A stretch of 28,968 bases of DNA, from contig FR903569.1 in NCBI GenBank assembly GCA_000438115.1, positions 1 to 28,968 of the forward strand, given 5' to 3'. This DNA is from Prevotella sp. CAG:617. Lineage in GTDB: Bacteria; Bacteroidota; Bacteroidia; Bacteroidales; Bacteroidaceae. Both the position numbers and the translations under genes were made by a program. Below are positions 7,999 through 14,812 of this stretch, piece by piece; positions within the stretch are counted from its first letter, which is position 1, and each line of letters opens with the position of its first letter. The notes under the pieces were generated by a model. It had not been told where the DNA came from and searched no databases. It worked only from the letters and a program-made list of their open reading frames with translations.

Positions 7999-10212
7999 TC
8001 AGTTCTTACGCACAAACACGAGGCCCTGCGTGTCGTTACCGGAATCGCCCCACACCTCGACCTCAAGCGTAAAAGGCGTGCCGGCTTCGAACTGGCTGAC
8101 ATCAACGTGATACGTATGTACAGCCCCGTTTTTGGCGGAATACTGCGTGCTGTCCTGCGCCAGGAGTTCGTCGCGCTTGTACAGTTTCATATGCCGGATA
8201 CACAGGCCGTTGGCTCCGCCGGTCGGCACAAAAGTGATGTCGTACGAACCGTTGCCCACAATTTTTCCCGTGCAGTCAATACGCCAGCGGGTGGGTTTAA
8301 ACTGGATGTCGAGCGGTTTCCAACCGGCGGTATAGGTTCCGTAAGCCTTGTAAGCCGAATAGTCGGGAGCAAAATATACCGGCAAAGAAAAATGGCGGGG
8401 CGACACCACGGTTATGGCATGGAAATCAGATTTCTGCGCCACCGTTACCGGCTGCTCATAAAGCGGTGAATGAATTGTAGGATACGAGCCGTCGGTGGTA
8501 TAGCGGATTTCCGCTCCGGCCACGCTGGGCGACAACGTCACCTCAACTCCGCCGCCCACACTCCTGACGGCCTCGACACGCGGCTCCGGCACCCGGTAGT
8601 TGCACCCCATGTAGTCCAGGCGGGCGTAATGCGTGGATACGCGGCTGCTGAAGTCGTCATAGCGTCGGGCGGCCTGCGGCGTCCATCCCAGCTCGGCCAC
8701 CGCCATCAGACGCGGATAGGTCAGATATTCGGCATACTGTTCCGAACGGTTTTCGTTGAGCGGTGTGATTTCCTGCAACTTATCTCCATGAATAAACTGG
8801 TCGCTCCAGAAACAGGCCTGCACGCCCAACACCGTCGAAGTGGGCGAATAATCGCTCACGGGGGTGGAATAACATTTTTCCAGGCTGCAGGGCGGCTGCC
8901 AGGTAGCTGCCTTCACCTCGCCCGGCGTGCCGCTCTCGGGAAAGTCGAGATACAGACTTGAACAAGGCGACAAAATGCCCTTATGCCCCGTACGGGTGGC
9001 CTGGATGGTGTCGTTCACGTTATGCCAGAACAGGGCTACCACGGGATTATTGAGTTTGCCGCGCTGAATGATTTCCTCCCAACCGATAATCGTGCGGTCA
9101 TATTTTTTCATCATGTCCGACACCACATTGGTCAGATACCCCTGCAGCTCCAACGCCTTGCTCAAGCCTTCTCTTTTCATGACGGCCTGACACTCCGGAC
9201 ACTCTTCCCAACGCGTATATACGGCCTCGTCACCGCCAATGCAGATGTATTTCGAAGGAAAGAGTTCCACCGTTTCGGCCAGCACGTCGGCCAGGAACTG
9301 ATAGGTTGATTCGCGGCCCACACAAAGCAGGTCACGACTGATAAAATGCTGCTCGGGCACCTTGTGCTGCACCTTCGTGCAACTCAGCCACGGATAAGCC
9401 ACAACAGCAGAAAGCACATGCGCAGGAAATTCTATTTCGGGAATGACTTCGACTCCGCGAACCTTTGCATACTCCACAATTTCCCGGATGTCGTCCTGCG
9501 TATAATATCCTCCCAGACGCTGATGGTCGGGACCGGCCCAGGCACCCACCTGCGTCAGGCGCGGATATTTCCGGATTTCAAGCCGCCAGCCGGAATCGTC
9601 AACCATGTGAAACTGCAATTTGTTGAGCTTGTAGGCCGCCATATAATCAATGTACTGCTTGACAAAATCCTTGTCATAGAAATAGCGGGCCACATCGAGC
9701 ATGATGCCGCGCCAGGGATGTTGCGGCGCGTCGGACACGGAGACGCAGGGCACGCACCAGTCAATCTGACGCTGGCGGACTTCGCTGTATATTTGAGGCG
9801 GAAAGAGCTGAAGCAACGACTGTATGCCATAGAACACGCCGCTGGCGTCGCGTCCGGCAATCTGCACCCTCCGGCGGGTCACATCAAGCCGGTATCCTTC
9901 GGCCTTGAGTGTATCGGCATCCGACAGACTCAACACGAGGTCGGCCTTGCGAGCACCTTCCTTCAGTTGCAAGTCCCAGCCGGTCGAGCCGCTTAACTTC
10001 TGAGCCAGATATTCAGCCTGTGGCTTCAGTTTTGCATCATAGCCTATTACCATTTTTGATGTCAGCCGGAAACTGCCTTCTGTCTGAGAGACATGCAGCG
10101 GCCGCGGAATGATGTTTACCGGTTCAGCCGTAACACTTCCCCAAAAGGAAGCCCACAATACGCCACAAAGCAAACCGGTTTTTACATAATGATTCATGTG
10201 TAGTAGATTCAT
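7999..10212 (-). CDS. Secreted GH20 beta-N-acetylhexosaminidase
   Basis: A 737-residue exo-glycosidase releasing terminal beta-GlcNAc/GalNAc from glycans, probably host mucin or N-glycans, or chitooligosaccharides. The signal peptide spans about residues 6-29 (cleaved near VTA-EP). The GH20 small domain covers about 30-165 (IIPRPLHV; GVFYGIQSLLQL), then the TIM barrel from HPWRGIMLDVARYF (165-178) through LQFHMVDDSGWRLEI to GGDE (326-329), whose D328-E329 are the expected catalytic pair, and WHNV and EQYAEYLTYPR further on. A chitobiase-type C-terminal beta domain follows (GAEIRYTTDGSYPT, about 567-579), then a further beta-rich region to the end. The start is either M1 (10212) or M6 (10197); both give a usable signal peptide. 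No lipobox cysteine is visible at the cleavage site, so periplasmic or secreted rather than lipid-anchored. Monocistronic, with its own terminator. Confidence 0.95.
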   Translation of the reverse strand: MNLLHMNHYVKTGLLCGVLWASFWGSVTAEPVNIIPRPLHVSQTEGSFRLTSKMVIGYDAKLKPQAEYLAQKLSGSTGWDLQLKEGARKADLVLSLSDADTLKAEGYRLDVTRRRVQIAGRDASGVFYGIQSLLQLFPPQIYSEVRQRQIDWCVPCVSVSDAPQHPWRGIMLDVARYFYDKDFVKQYIDYMAAYKLNKLQFHMVDDSGWRLEIRKYPRLTQVGAWAGPDHQRLGGYYTQDDIREIVEYAKVRGVEVIPEIEFPAHVLSAVVAYPWLSCTKVQHKVPEQHFISRDLLCVGRESTYQFLADVLAETVELFPSKYICIGGDEAVYTRWEECPECQAVMKREGLSKALELQGYLTNVVSDMMKKYDRTIIGWEEIIQRGKLNNPVVALFWHNVNDTIQATRTGHKGILSPCSSLYLDFPESGTPGEVKAATWQPPCSLEKCYSTPVSDYSPTSTVLGVQACFWSDQFIHGDKLQEITPLNENRSEQYAEYLTYPRLMAVAELGWTPQAARRYDDFSSRVSTHYARLDYMGCNYRVPEPRVEAVRSVGGGVEVTLSPSVAGAEIRYTTDGSYPTIHSPLYEQPVTVAQKSDFHAITVVSPRHFSLPVYFAPDYSAYKAYGTYTAGWKPLDIQFKPTRWRIDCTGKIVGNGSYDITFVPTGGANGLCIRHMKLYKRDELLAQDSTQYSAKNGAVHTYHVDVSQFEAGTPFTLEVEVWGDSGNDTQGLVFVRKN

Positions 10213-10261
10213 GGTTAAATATAAATTGATAAGTTTTTCAGTTGGTCAATCTTTCTTCTGA

Positions 10262-10269
10262 CAAAAGTA
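10262..10269 (-). promoter_or_regulatory. Candidate -7 box for the GH20 gene
   Basis: Minus-strand TACTTTTG fits TAnnTTTG and lies 49 bases before the ATG at 10212. No -33 TTTG is found at 19-21 bases upstream, so it is a partial match. Confidence 0.5.
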
Positions 10270-10313
10270 ACACAAAGTTTCGTCCTTCCGTGCTTTTTAC
10301 CTACAAAAAACCT

Positions 10314-10358
10314 AAAACAACAAACCGGGCTCCTCTATCCACCAATAAAGGAGTCCGG
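10314..10358 (-). terminator. Intrinsic terminator of the pit operon
   Basis: CCGGGCTCCT (10325-10334) pairs with AGGAGTCCGG (10349-10358), ten pairs including one G-T, followed on the minus strand by a T-rich tract (TTTGTTGTTTTA). It starts 27 bases after the pit stop. Confidence 0.85.
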
Positions 10359-10385
10359 CTTGTACTGACTGAAAATCTTTGCGGC

Positions 10386-11402
10386 CTAAATCCACCAATG
10401 CAACAACATCATCACCATAGCTGCCAGCAAAGCACTAACCGGAATCGTCAAGACCCAGGCTGTCATCAAACTGCGCGTCACTCCCCATCGCACGGCTGAG
10501 AGTCTTTTTGTGGCTCCCACACCGATAATAGCTCCGGTTATGGTGTGAGTCGTACTGACCGGGACTTTCAAATATTCTGTCAAATATAAGGTCAGTGCGC
10601 CAGCAGTTTCGGCAACCACGCCTTCAAGCGGCGTTACACGGGTAATGCGTGTACCCATGGTACGCACAATTTTCCATCCGCCCGACATCGTGCCCAAGGA
10701 TATGGCTGTAAAACAGGCAAACGCTACCCAGTTGGGAAGCTCGGCCATGCTGCTGACGCCCAAGTCTATTCCGTCGGCATGAGCAGCCATCATGGCAGCA
10801 GCAATAATACCCATCACCTTTTGTGAATCGTTCAGTCCATGCCCTACACTGAACAACGCCGAAGATACGAGCTGCAACCGTTTGAACCAAACCTCTGCGG
10901 TATGCGGATGCACCCGCCGGCAAATATTCAGCACGAGCAAGGTCAACCCGAAAGCCACAGCCATGCCGATAAGCGGCGCTAAAAAGATAAAAGCCACAAT
11001 TTTCAGTATGATACTGACCTGCACCGAAGCAAATCCATGCACCGTAATTGCCGCTCCGGCAAATCCGCCAATCAAAGTATGAGACGAAGAAGAAGGTATG
11101 CCGCGCCACCACGTAAACAAATTCCAGATAATGGCAGCCACCACCCCTGCCAAAATGATAGGAAGAGTTATAAAATCAGCAATTACGGTTTTGGATACGG
11201 TATTGGCAATTCCGAAATCACCAATAACATATTTGGCAATGAAAAAAGCGACGAAATTAAAACATGCAGCCCATAATACCGCCTGCAAGGGCGTCAGCAC
11301 TTTGGTTGACACAATCGTGGCAATGGCGTTGGCAGCATCGTGGAATCCGTTGATGTAGTCAAACACCAACGCCAACACAATAATCAATATCAGCAATTCC
11401 AT
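10386..11402 (-). CDS. pit: Low-affinity inorganic phosphate permease, Pit/PiT family
   Basis: A 338-residue polytopic inner-membrane protein. The family signature GFHDAANAIAT (19-29) is present near the N-terminus, and the two inverted-topology repeats are visible in the paired motifs PSSSSHTLIGG (first half) and PVSTTHTITGA (about 281-291). Pit proteins take up phosphate (as metal-phosphate or with cations). Length is on the short side of the family (bacterial members 330-500). It is directly preceded, 23 bases apart, by a DUF47/PhoU-like gene, the usual partner of Pit permeases, and followed by a terminator. Confidence 0.94.
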   Translation of the reverse strand: MELLILIIVLALVFDYINGFHDAANAIATIVSTKVLTPLQAVLWAACFNFVAFFIAKYVIGDFGIANTVSKTVIADFITLPIILAGVVAAIIWNLFTWWRGIPSSSSHTLIGGFAGAAITVHGFASVQVSIILKIVAFIFLAPLIGMAVAFGLTLLVLNICRRVHPHTAEVWFKRLQLVSSALFSVGHGLNDSQKVMGIIAAAMMAAHADGIDLGVSSMAELPNWVAFACFTAISLGTMSGGWKIVRTMGTRITRVTPLEGVVAETAGALTLYLTEYLKVPVSTTHTITGAIIGVGATKRLSAVRWGVTRSLMTAWVLTIPVSALLAAMVMMLLHWWI

Positions 11403-11425
11403 AACAATCTGTCGGTGTCCGGTTA

Positions 11426-12073
11426 TTAAGCATATTTGATCATCAGACTGCGCAGTATTTTTCCAACATGTTCAGCAGCGTCTGTCGTGCGTTCCAATTC
11501 CTTCATGATTTCTTTGAGTTTGATGGTTTCAACAGCATCCTGTTTTTGTTGAAAAAGGTGATAAATAAACATTTCAAAAACTTCATCTGCCTCATTCTCC
11601 AAATCATGAAGTTCCGAACAACACTGCCGCAACATATCAGTTTTTTTTCCTATGCGCTCAAGCTCATCCATTGCCCGGCGAATGCATTGTGCAGCCTGCC
11701 GTATGTAGTTAGCCAGTTTTTTCCCACTTTCGTCTATTGTACAGGGATGATATATCAAGATACATTTTGAACAACTGTTGATTCCGTCTACCACATCATC
11801 AATGGCGGCCGTCAGTTCGTGAATGTCCTCACGGTCAAAAGGTGTGATAAAAGTTGTACTCAGTTCATCTGTCACATGATTGGCCAACACATCAGCCTTC
11901 CGCTCCAGTTCCTTAATCAGTTTGTAGCATGCGGCTCGTTCATCAGCTGTATCTTTCTGCAAATTGTCAATCAACAATTCAGATGTACCGATGGCAATGT
12001 CCGACAACTCTTTCAACCACGGGAAAAACTTGGGCTCTTTGGGAGCAAAACGACTGAAAAATGAATTTTTCAT
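11426..12073 (-). CDS. DUF47/PhoU-like Pit accessory protein
   Basis: A 215-residue, highly charged, all-helical cytosolic protein of the DUF47 (PF01865, PhoU-like) family. The FITPFDREDIHELTAAIDDVVDGI stretch (about 75-98) is the family's metal-binding-type helix motif, and EMFIYHLF and the terminal KILRSLMIKYA fit. It is thought to regulate the neighbouring Pit permease, as these pairs are widespread. It starts 27 bases after dedA and ends 23 bases before pit, so the three genes probably share a transcript. Confidence 0.92.
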   Translation of the reverse strand: MKNSFFSRFAPKEPKFFPWLKELSDIAIGTSELLIDNLQKDTADERAACYKLIKELERKADVLANHVTDELSTTFITPFDREDIHELTAAIDDVVDGINSCSKCILIYHPCTIDESGKKLANYIRQAAQCIRRAMDELERIGKKTDMLRQCCSELHDLENEADEVFEMFIYHLFQQKQDAVETIKLKEIMKELERTTDAAEHVGKILRSLMIKYA

Positions 12074-12100
12074 ACCTAATATGTTTTTTAAATAGGATTC

Positions 12101-12745
12101 TTATTGATTTTTGTTTTTAAGGATACGAATCTTTGCCCGACATACTTCCACCGCTGCCGGCAGCAAAGAAATAAAAATAATCATTACAAGCAGCAATTTC
12201 AGATTCTGCTGCACAAACGGCAAATCGCCGAAAAAATATCCGGCATAACAGAACAGCAATATCCATAAGGCTGCTCCTGCCAGATTATATAACATAAAAT
12301 AGTAGTAGTGCATACGTCCCATTCCGGCCACACAGGGAGCAAAAGTGCGCACCACCGGCACAAAACGTGCCAAGATGATAGTCTTGCCTCCGTATTTACG
12401 ATAAAAATCATGCGTCTTTTCCAAATAAGACTGCCGGAAAATCCGCGAATCCGGATTCCTGAAAAGCCATGTTCCGAAATACCGTCCAATGGCATAATTG
12501 CATGAATCTCCCAAAACGGCAGCAGCAAAAAGCAACAACACCAGCACATGCACATTTAAGGCATGACCCGGCAAAGCGGCTATGGCTCCGGCTACGAACA
12601 GCAACGAATCACCAGGCAAAAAAGGTGTAACCACCAGGCCGGTTTCGCAAAATATAATGAGAAACAAAATAAAATACGTCCAATGGTGATAAGTATGGAC
12701 CATGCTGACCATATACTGGTCGATATGCAAAATAAAATCGATCAT
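12101..12745 (-). CDS. DedA-family inner-membrane protein
   Basis: A 214-residue protein with about five hydrophobic segments. The diagnostic motif E34-TGLVVTPFLPGDSLLF (34-50) with its acidic residue and re-entrant loop is present, as is KTIILARFVPVVRTFAPCVAGMGRM, carrying the conserved arginines. DedA/VTT proteins act as lipid scramblases or flippases; some members recycle undecaprenyl phosphate, others affect membrane potential or drug tolerance. The exact substrate cannot be read here. It heads the DUF47-pit cluster, which is not a universal arrangement. The C-terminus is lysine/arginine-rich (AKIRILKNKNQ). Confidence 0.92.
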   Translation of the reverse strand: MIDFILHIDQYMVSMVHTYHHWTYFILFLIIFCETGLVVTPFLPGDSLLFVAGAIAALPGHALNVHVLVLLLFAAAVLGDSCNYAIGRYFGTWLFRNPDSRIFRQSYLEKTHDFYRKYGGKTIILARFVPVVRTFAPCVAGMGRMHYYYFMLYNLAGAALWILLFCYAGYFFGDLPFVQQNLKLLLVMIIFISLLPAAVEVCRAKIRILKNKNQ

Positions 12746-12777
12746 AAAAAAAGGATTTAGAAATACAAGCCTCCCAT

Positions 12778-12798
12778 CTTCGTTTCAGGAAAACGAAG
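12778..12798 (-). other. Small stem-loop upstream of dedA
   Basis: CTTCGTTT (12778-12785) and AAACGAAG (12791-12798) form a perfect 8-base stem with a 5-base loop. It lies between the unknown 12828-13247 gene and dedA. No T run follows on the minus strand, so it is a leader or RNA-processing structure rather than a clear terminator. Confidence 0.45.
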
Positions 12799-12827
12799 GA
12801 TTATTTATCGCAAATGAGACTTGTACG

Positions 12828-13247
12828 CTAAATCAACATGCGCCGTAAGGCAAACACATAATACATCACATCGTGCCGCTGATAGCAAACACGATGTATT
12901 CCCTGTTTTTGCCAACGCATGAAACAAACGACCTGAAGTAAGGCCAAATACTTGAAAATAGCATAAAGCGAAGCATTCTGAAACCGCTGTAACGTAACGG
13001 GAATGGGATAATAATTTACCGCCGACTCCACCGCTCCAAGCCTGAAAGTACATGCCTGCGACTTGCATACTCCCCGATCTGCATAATGACCCGGTACGTG
13101 CAGCACACAGTAGGCAGTTTCATTCAAAGGTTCTACGGATTCAGATATTTCAGATATGTGGTTAATCATACCGTCATTACCGGAAAAGAATTTGATTCCG
13201 GCCACAACAGTCAAGGCAAATAATGTATATATTAACCACTTAGCCAT
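12828..13247 (-). CDS. Unknown small membrane-anchored protein
   Basis: A 139-residue protein not recognised as any family. MAKWLIYTLFALTVVAGIKFFSG gives one N-terminal hydrophobic helix (about 4-20), either an anchor or an uncleaved signal. The remainder contains several cysteines (C47, C61, C66, C107, C121) and a second weakly hydrophobic patch (about 93-109), ending basic (ALRRMLI). The best support that it is real is its promoter: a TTTG-N20-TAATTTTG match ends only eight bases before the ATG. The gene to its 5' side is closed off by a terminator, and dedA follows 82 bases downstream, possibly co-transcribed. It could be lineage-specific. Confidence 0.6.
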   Translation of the reverse strand: MAKWLIYTLFALTVVAGIKFFSGNDGMINHISEISESVEPLNETAYCVLHVPGHYADRGVCKSQACTFRLGAVESAVNYYPIPVTLQRFQNASLYAIFKYLALLQVVCFMRWQKQGIHRVCYQRHDVMYYVFALRRMLI

Positions 13248-13254
13248 TCCAGCG

Positions 13255-13286
13255 CAAAATTACGAAGTTTTGCCGAATATGACAAA
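13255..13286 (-). promoter_or_regulatory. Consensus promoter abutting the unknown gene's start codon
   Basis: Minus-strand -33 TTTG (13283-13286), exact 20-base spacer, -7 TAATTTTG (13255-13262). Only seven bases separate the box from the ATG (13247), so transcription would start at or within a few bases of the start codon. Confidence 0.75.
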
Positions 13287-13296
13287 CTGAAAACAA

Positions 13297-13341
13297 CAAA
13301 AAAATAGGGTCTCAGACGATATTTTTACGCACTGAAACCCT
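13297..13341 (-). terminator. Intrinsic terminator of the YfcE-like gene
   Basis: On the minus strand AGGGTTTCAG pairs with CTGAGACCCT (plus-strand 13332-13341 and 13306-13315; ten pairs, one T-G), followed by ATTTTTTTG (complement of 13297-13305). It starts 23 bases after the gene's stop. Confidence 0.85.
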
Positions 13342-13363
13342 GTTGCAAAAATATAGAATCAAG

Positions 13364-13909
13364 CTAAAGTGCCAACGTTTTCAGTACTTCTCCGTCAAGC
13401 CGCATCACCGACAGTTCTCCTCCCTTCAAAAAGGCCAGCGTAGGCGGATTTCCTCCCTTCGGAAAGGTTACGGAACCCGTATTGCACACAATCCGGCCGT
13501 CAGCACACTTTTCCAGTTTCCATAAATGCGTATGTCCGTAACAAAGTACGTCACTCCCCTCTCTCAGCCAGTTGTTTTCATCATACACATGGCCGTGAGT
13601 CAGAAACAACCGCTTGCCGCCACATTCTACTTGGGCATAATTGGCCATAATGGGGAAACGAAGCAACATCTGGTCAACTTCAGAGTCGCAGTTCCCGCGA
13701 ATGGCTGTCACGATGCCAGCCTGTGTGTTGAGCAATTCGGCCACCCCCATGGCGTCAAGCCCCTGTGGAAGCCCGTTGCGCGGACCATAATTCAGCAAGT
13801 CGCCGAGCAGGAGCAACCGCTCCAGTTGCAATTTGTCCTTCAGTCGCAAGGCCTGGTGCAAGGCCGGTAGCGAACCGTGGATATCAGATACAATAAGATA
13901 GCTACTCAT
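13364..13909 (-). CDS. yfcE: YfcE-like metallophosphoesterase
   Basis: A 181-residue cytosolic calcineurin-like phosphodiesterase of the YfcE/MJ0936 group. The metal-binding motifs appear in order: DIHGS (9-13), GDLLNYGPR (36-44), GNCD (72-75), THGH (104-107) and GHTH (125-128). Members hydrolyse phosphodiesters in vitro; the physiological substrate is usually unknown. The start at 13909 (MSSYLIVSD) is chosen over 13948 because the upstream extension adds residues before the beta strand that normally opens the fold. It lies about 120 bases after the biotin carrier gene and ends with its own terminator. Confidence 0.92.
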   Translation of the reverse strand: MSSYLIVSDIHGSLPALHQALRLKDKLQLERLLLLGDLLNYGPRNGLPQGLDAMGVAELLNTQAGIVTAIRGNCDSEVDQMLLRFPIMANYAQVECGGKRLFLTHGHVYDENNWLREGSDVLCYGHTHLWKLEKCADGRIVCNTGSVTFPKGGNPPTLAFLKGGELSVMRLDGEVLKTLAL

Positions 13910-13951
13910 GGTATGCAGATTATAAAAGAATATTGCCGTAATCAACACGGA

Positions 13952-13980
13952 GGCCGAAAACTAAATTGTAGTTTCCGGCC
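13952..13980 (-). terminator. Stem-loop after the biotin carrier gene (weak terminator)
   Basis: GGCCG-A-AAACTA (13952-13963) pairs with TAGTTT-C-CGGCC (13969-13980), one A/C mismatch and a 5-base loop. It lies 51 bases after the 14032 stop. No T run follows on the minus strand, so it may be a 3'-end processing structure or weak terminator. Confidence 0.45.
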
Positions 13981-14031
13981 CCACATGACATGTATGTTCA
14001 TATTCTGTCTGTATGCAGAAAAATATCAGGC

Positions 14032-14490
14032 TTATCCCACGGTAACAAGCACGGTGCCTTCCATGACGGAATCACCCTGAGCTACACATACGGATGTTAC
14101 GGTACCGTCACACTCGGCAGCAATGTTGTTTTCCATTTTCATGGCTTCCAGCACAACTACCGTTTCGCCCTTCTTTACCTTCTGTCCTACATTGACATTG
14201 ATTGCCGTAACCACGCCGGGCAGCGGAGCCTTGACGGGTGTACCCTTGCCGGGAGCACCGGCAGGAGTGGCAGCCTTGGGGGCGGCAGCAGGAGCAGCAG
14301 CCTTGGGAGCAGCCGGTGCAGCCGAAGCGTCAGCCGCAGGAGCATCGGGCAGGTCGCTCTCATTCAGCGTACCCTGCATTTCAACGTCAAACGACATGCC
14401 GTTGACAATCACTTTCGCTTTGTTTCCGTTGAGCGAATCAATGGTTACGTCGTAGTCGGCGCCATTGATGGTATATTTATATTGTTTCAT
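14032..14490 (-). CDS. Biotin carboxyl carrier protein of acyl-CoA carboxylase/decarboxylase
   Basis: A 152-residue protein in three parts: an N-terminal beta module (KYTINGADYDVTI, 1-45), an Ala/Pro-rich flexible linker (about 48-82), and a C-terminal biotinyl domain with PLPGVV and EAMKMEN, where K118 is the expected biotinylated lysine. It carries the carboxyl group for the carboxyltransferase encoded upstream. Similar proteins serve methylmalonyl-CoA decarboxylase (gamma/delta subunits), oxaloacetate decarboxylase and propionyl-CoA carboxylase. No biotin carboxylase or membrane decarboxylase gene is adjacent, so which complex it serves cannot be settled here. It is 22 bases after the 90-residue gene. 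Confidence 0.93.
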   Translation of the reverse strand: MKQYKYTINGADYDVTIDSLNGNKAKVIVNGMSFDVEMQGTLNESDLPDAPAADASAAPAAPKAAAPAAAPKAATPAGAPGKGTPVKAPLPGVVTAINVNVGQKVKKGETVVVLEAMKMENNIAAECDGTVTSVCVAQGDSVMEGTVLVTVG

Positions 14491-14512
14491 TGGTGATTTT
14501 TTTATCTGATTT

Positions 14513-14785
14513 TTACTTTGCCTTCCAGGGGTTCATTAAAGTTGACGGATTGTTCCACGCCGTGCGGTGGGCGTCGAGGGTAATAATGCCTTCCTCATCG
14601 TCGTGAACCACCTCCAGTTCATACTGAAGCAAACCCAATGCTGCCACGGCAGCCACTTCGGCCATTTTCTCTTCCGACAAAACGGGCTGCTCGCCGTCTA
14701 CCGTAAACTGCGTTACGGTGCCTTGCAGCTCGCTTACCGTAAAGGAAAGCTCGCGTCCGTCAACATTGTATTTAAACGTTCTCAT
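14513..14785 (-). CDS. Small protein between carboxyltransferase and biotin carrier
   Basis: A 90-residue soluble protein with no membrane helix, so it is not a classical OadG/MmdC-type gamma/delta subunit, which has an N-terminal helix. It opens FKYNVDGRELSFTV and contains FTVDGEQP, a layout that mirrors the biotin carrier's own N-terminus (YKYTINGADYDVTI, VIVNGMSF). This suggests a shared beta fold or old duplication. The C-terminus ends in NNPSTLMNPWKAK. It starts 27 bases after the carboxyltransferase stop and ends 22 bases before the carrier gene, so it is almost certainly a subunit or assembly factor of the same complex. Function is inferred from position only. Confidence 0.8.
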   Translation of the reverse strand: MRTFKYNVDGRELSFTVSELQGTVTQFTVDGEQPVLSEEKMAEVAAVAALGLLQYELEVVHDDEEGIITLDAHRTAWNNPSTLMNPWKAK

Positions 14786-14812
14786 AATGCTTGTTGATCT
14801 TGAAAAAGTGGA

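Noticed and set aside
9346..9996. Plus-strand open frame opposite the GH20 gene
   Set aside because: Lies entirely antisense to a well-supported enzyme and has no signal peptide, promoter or recognisable motif.
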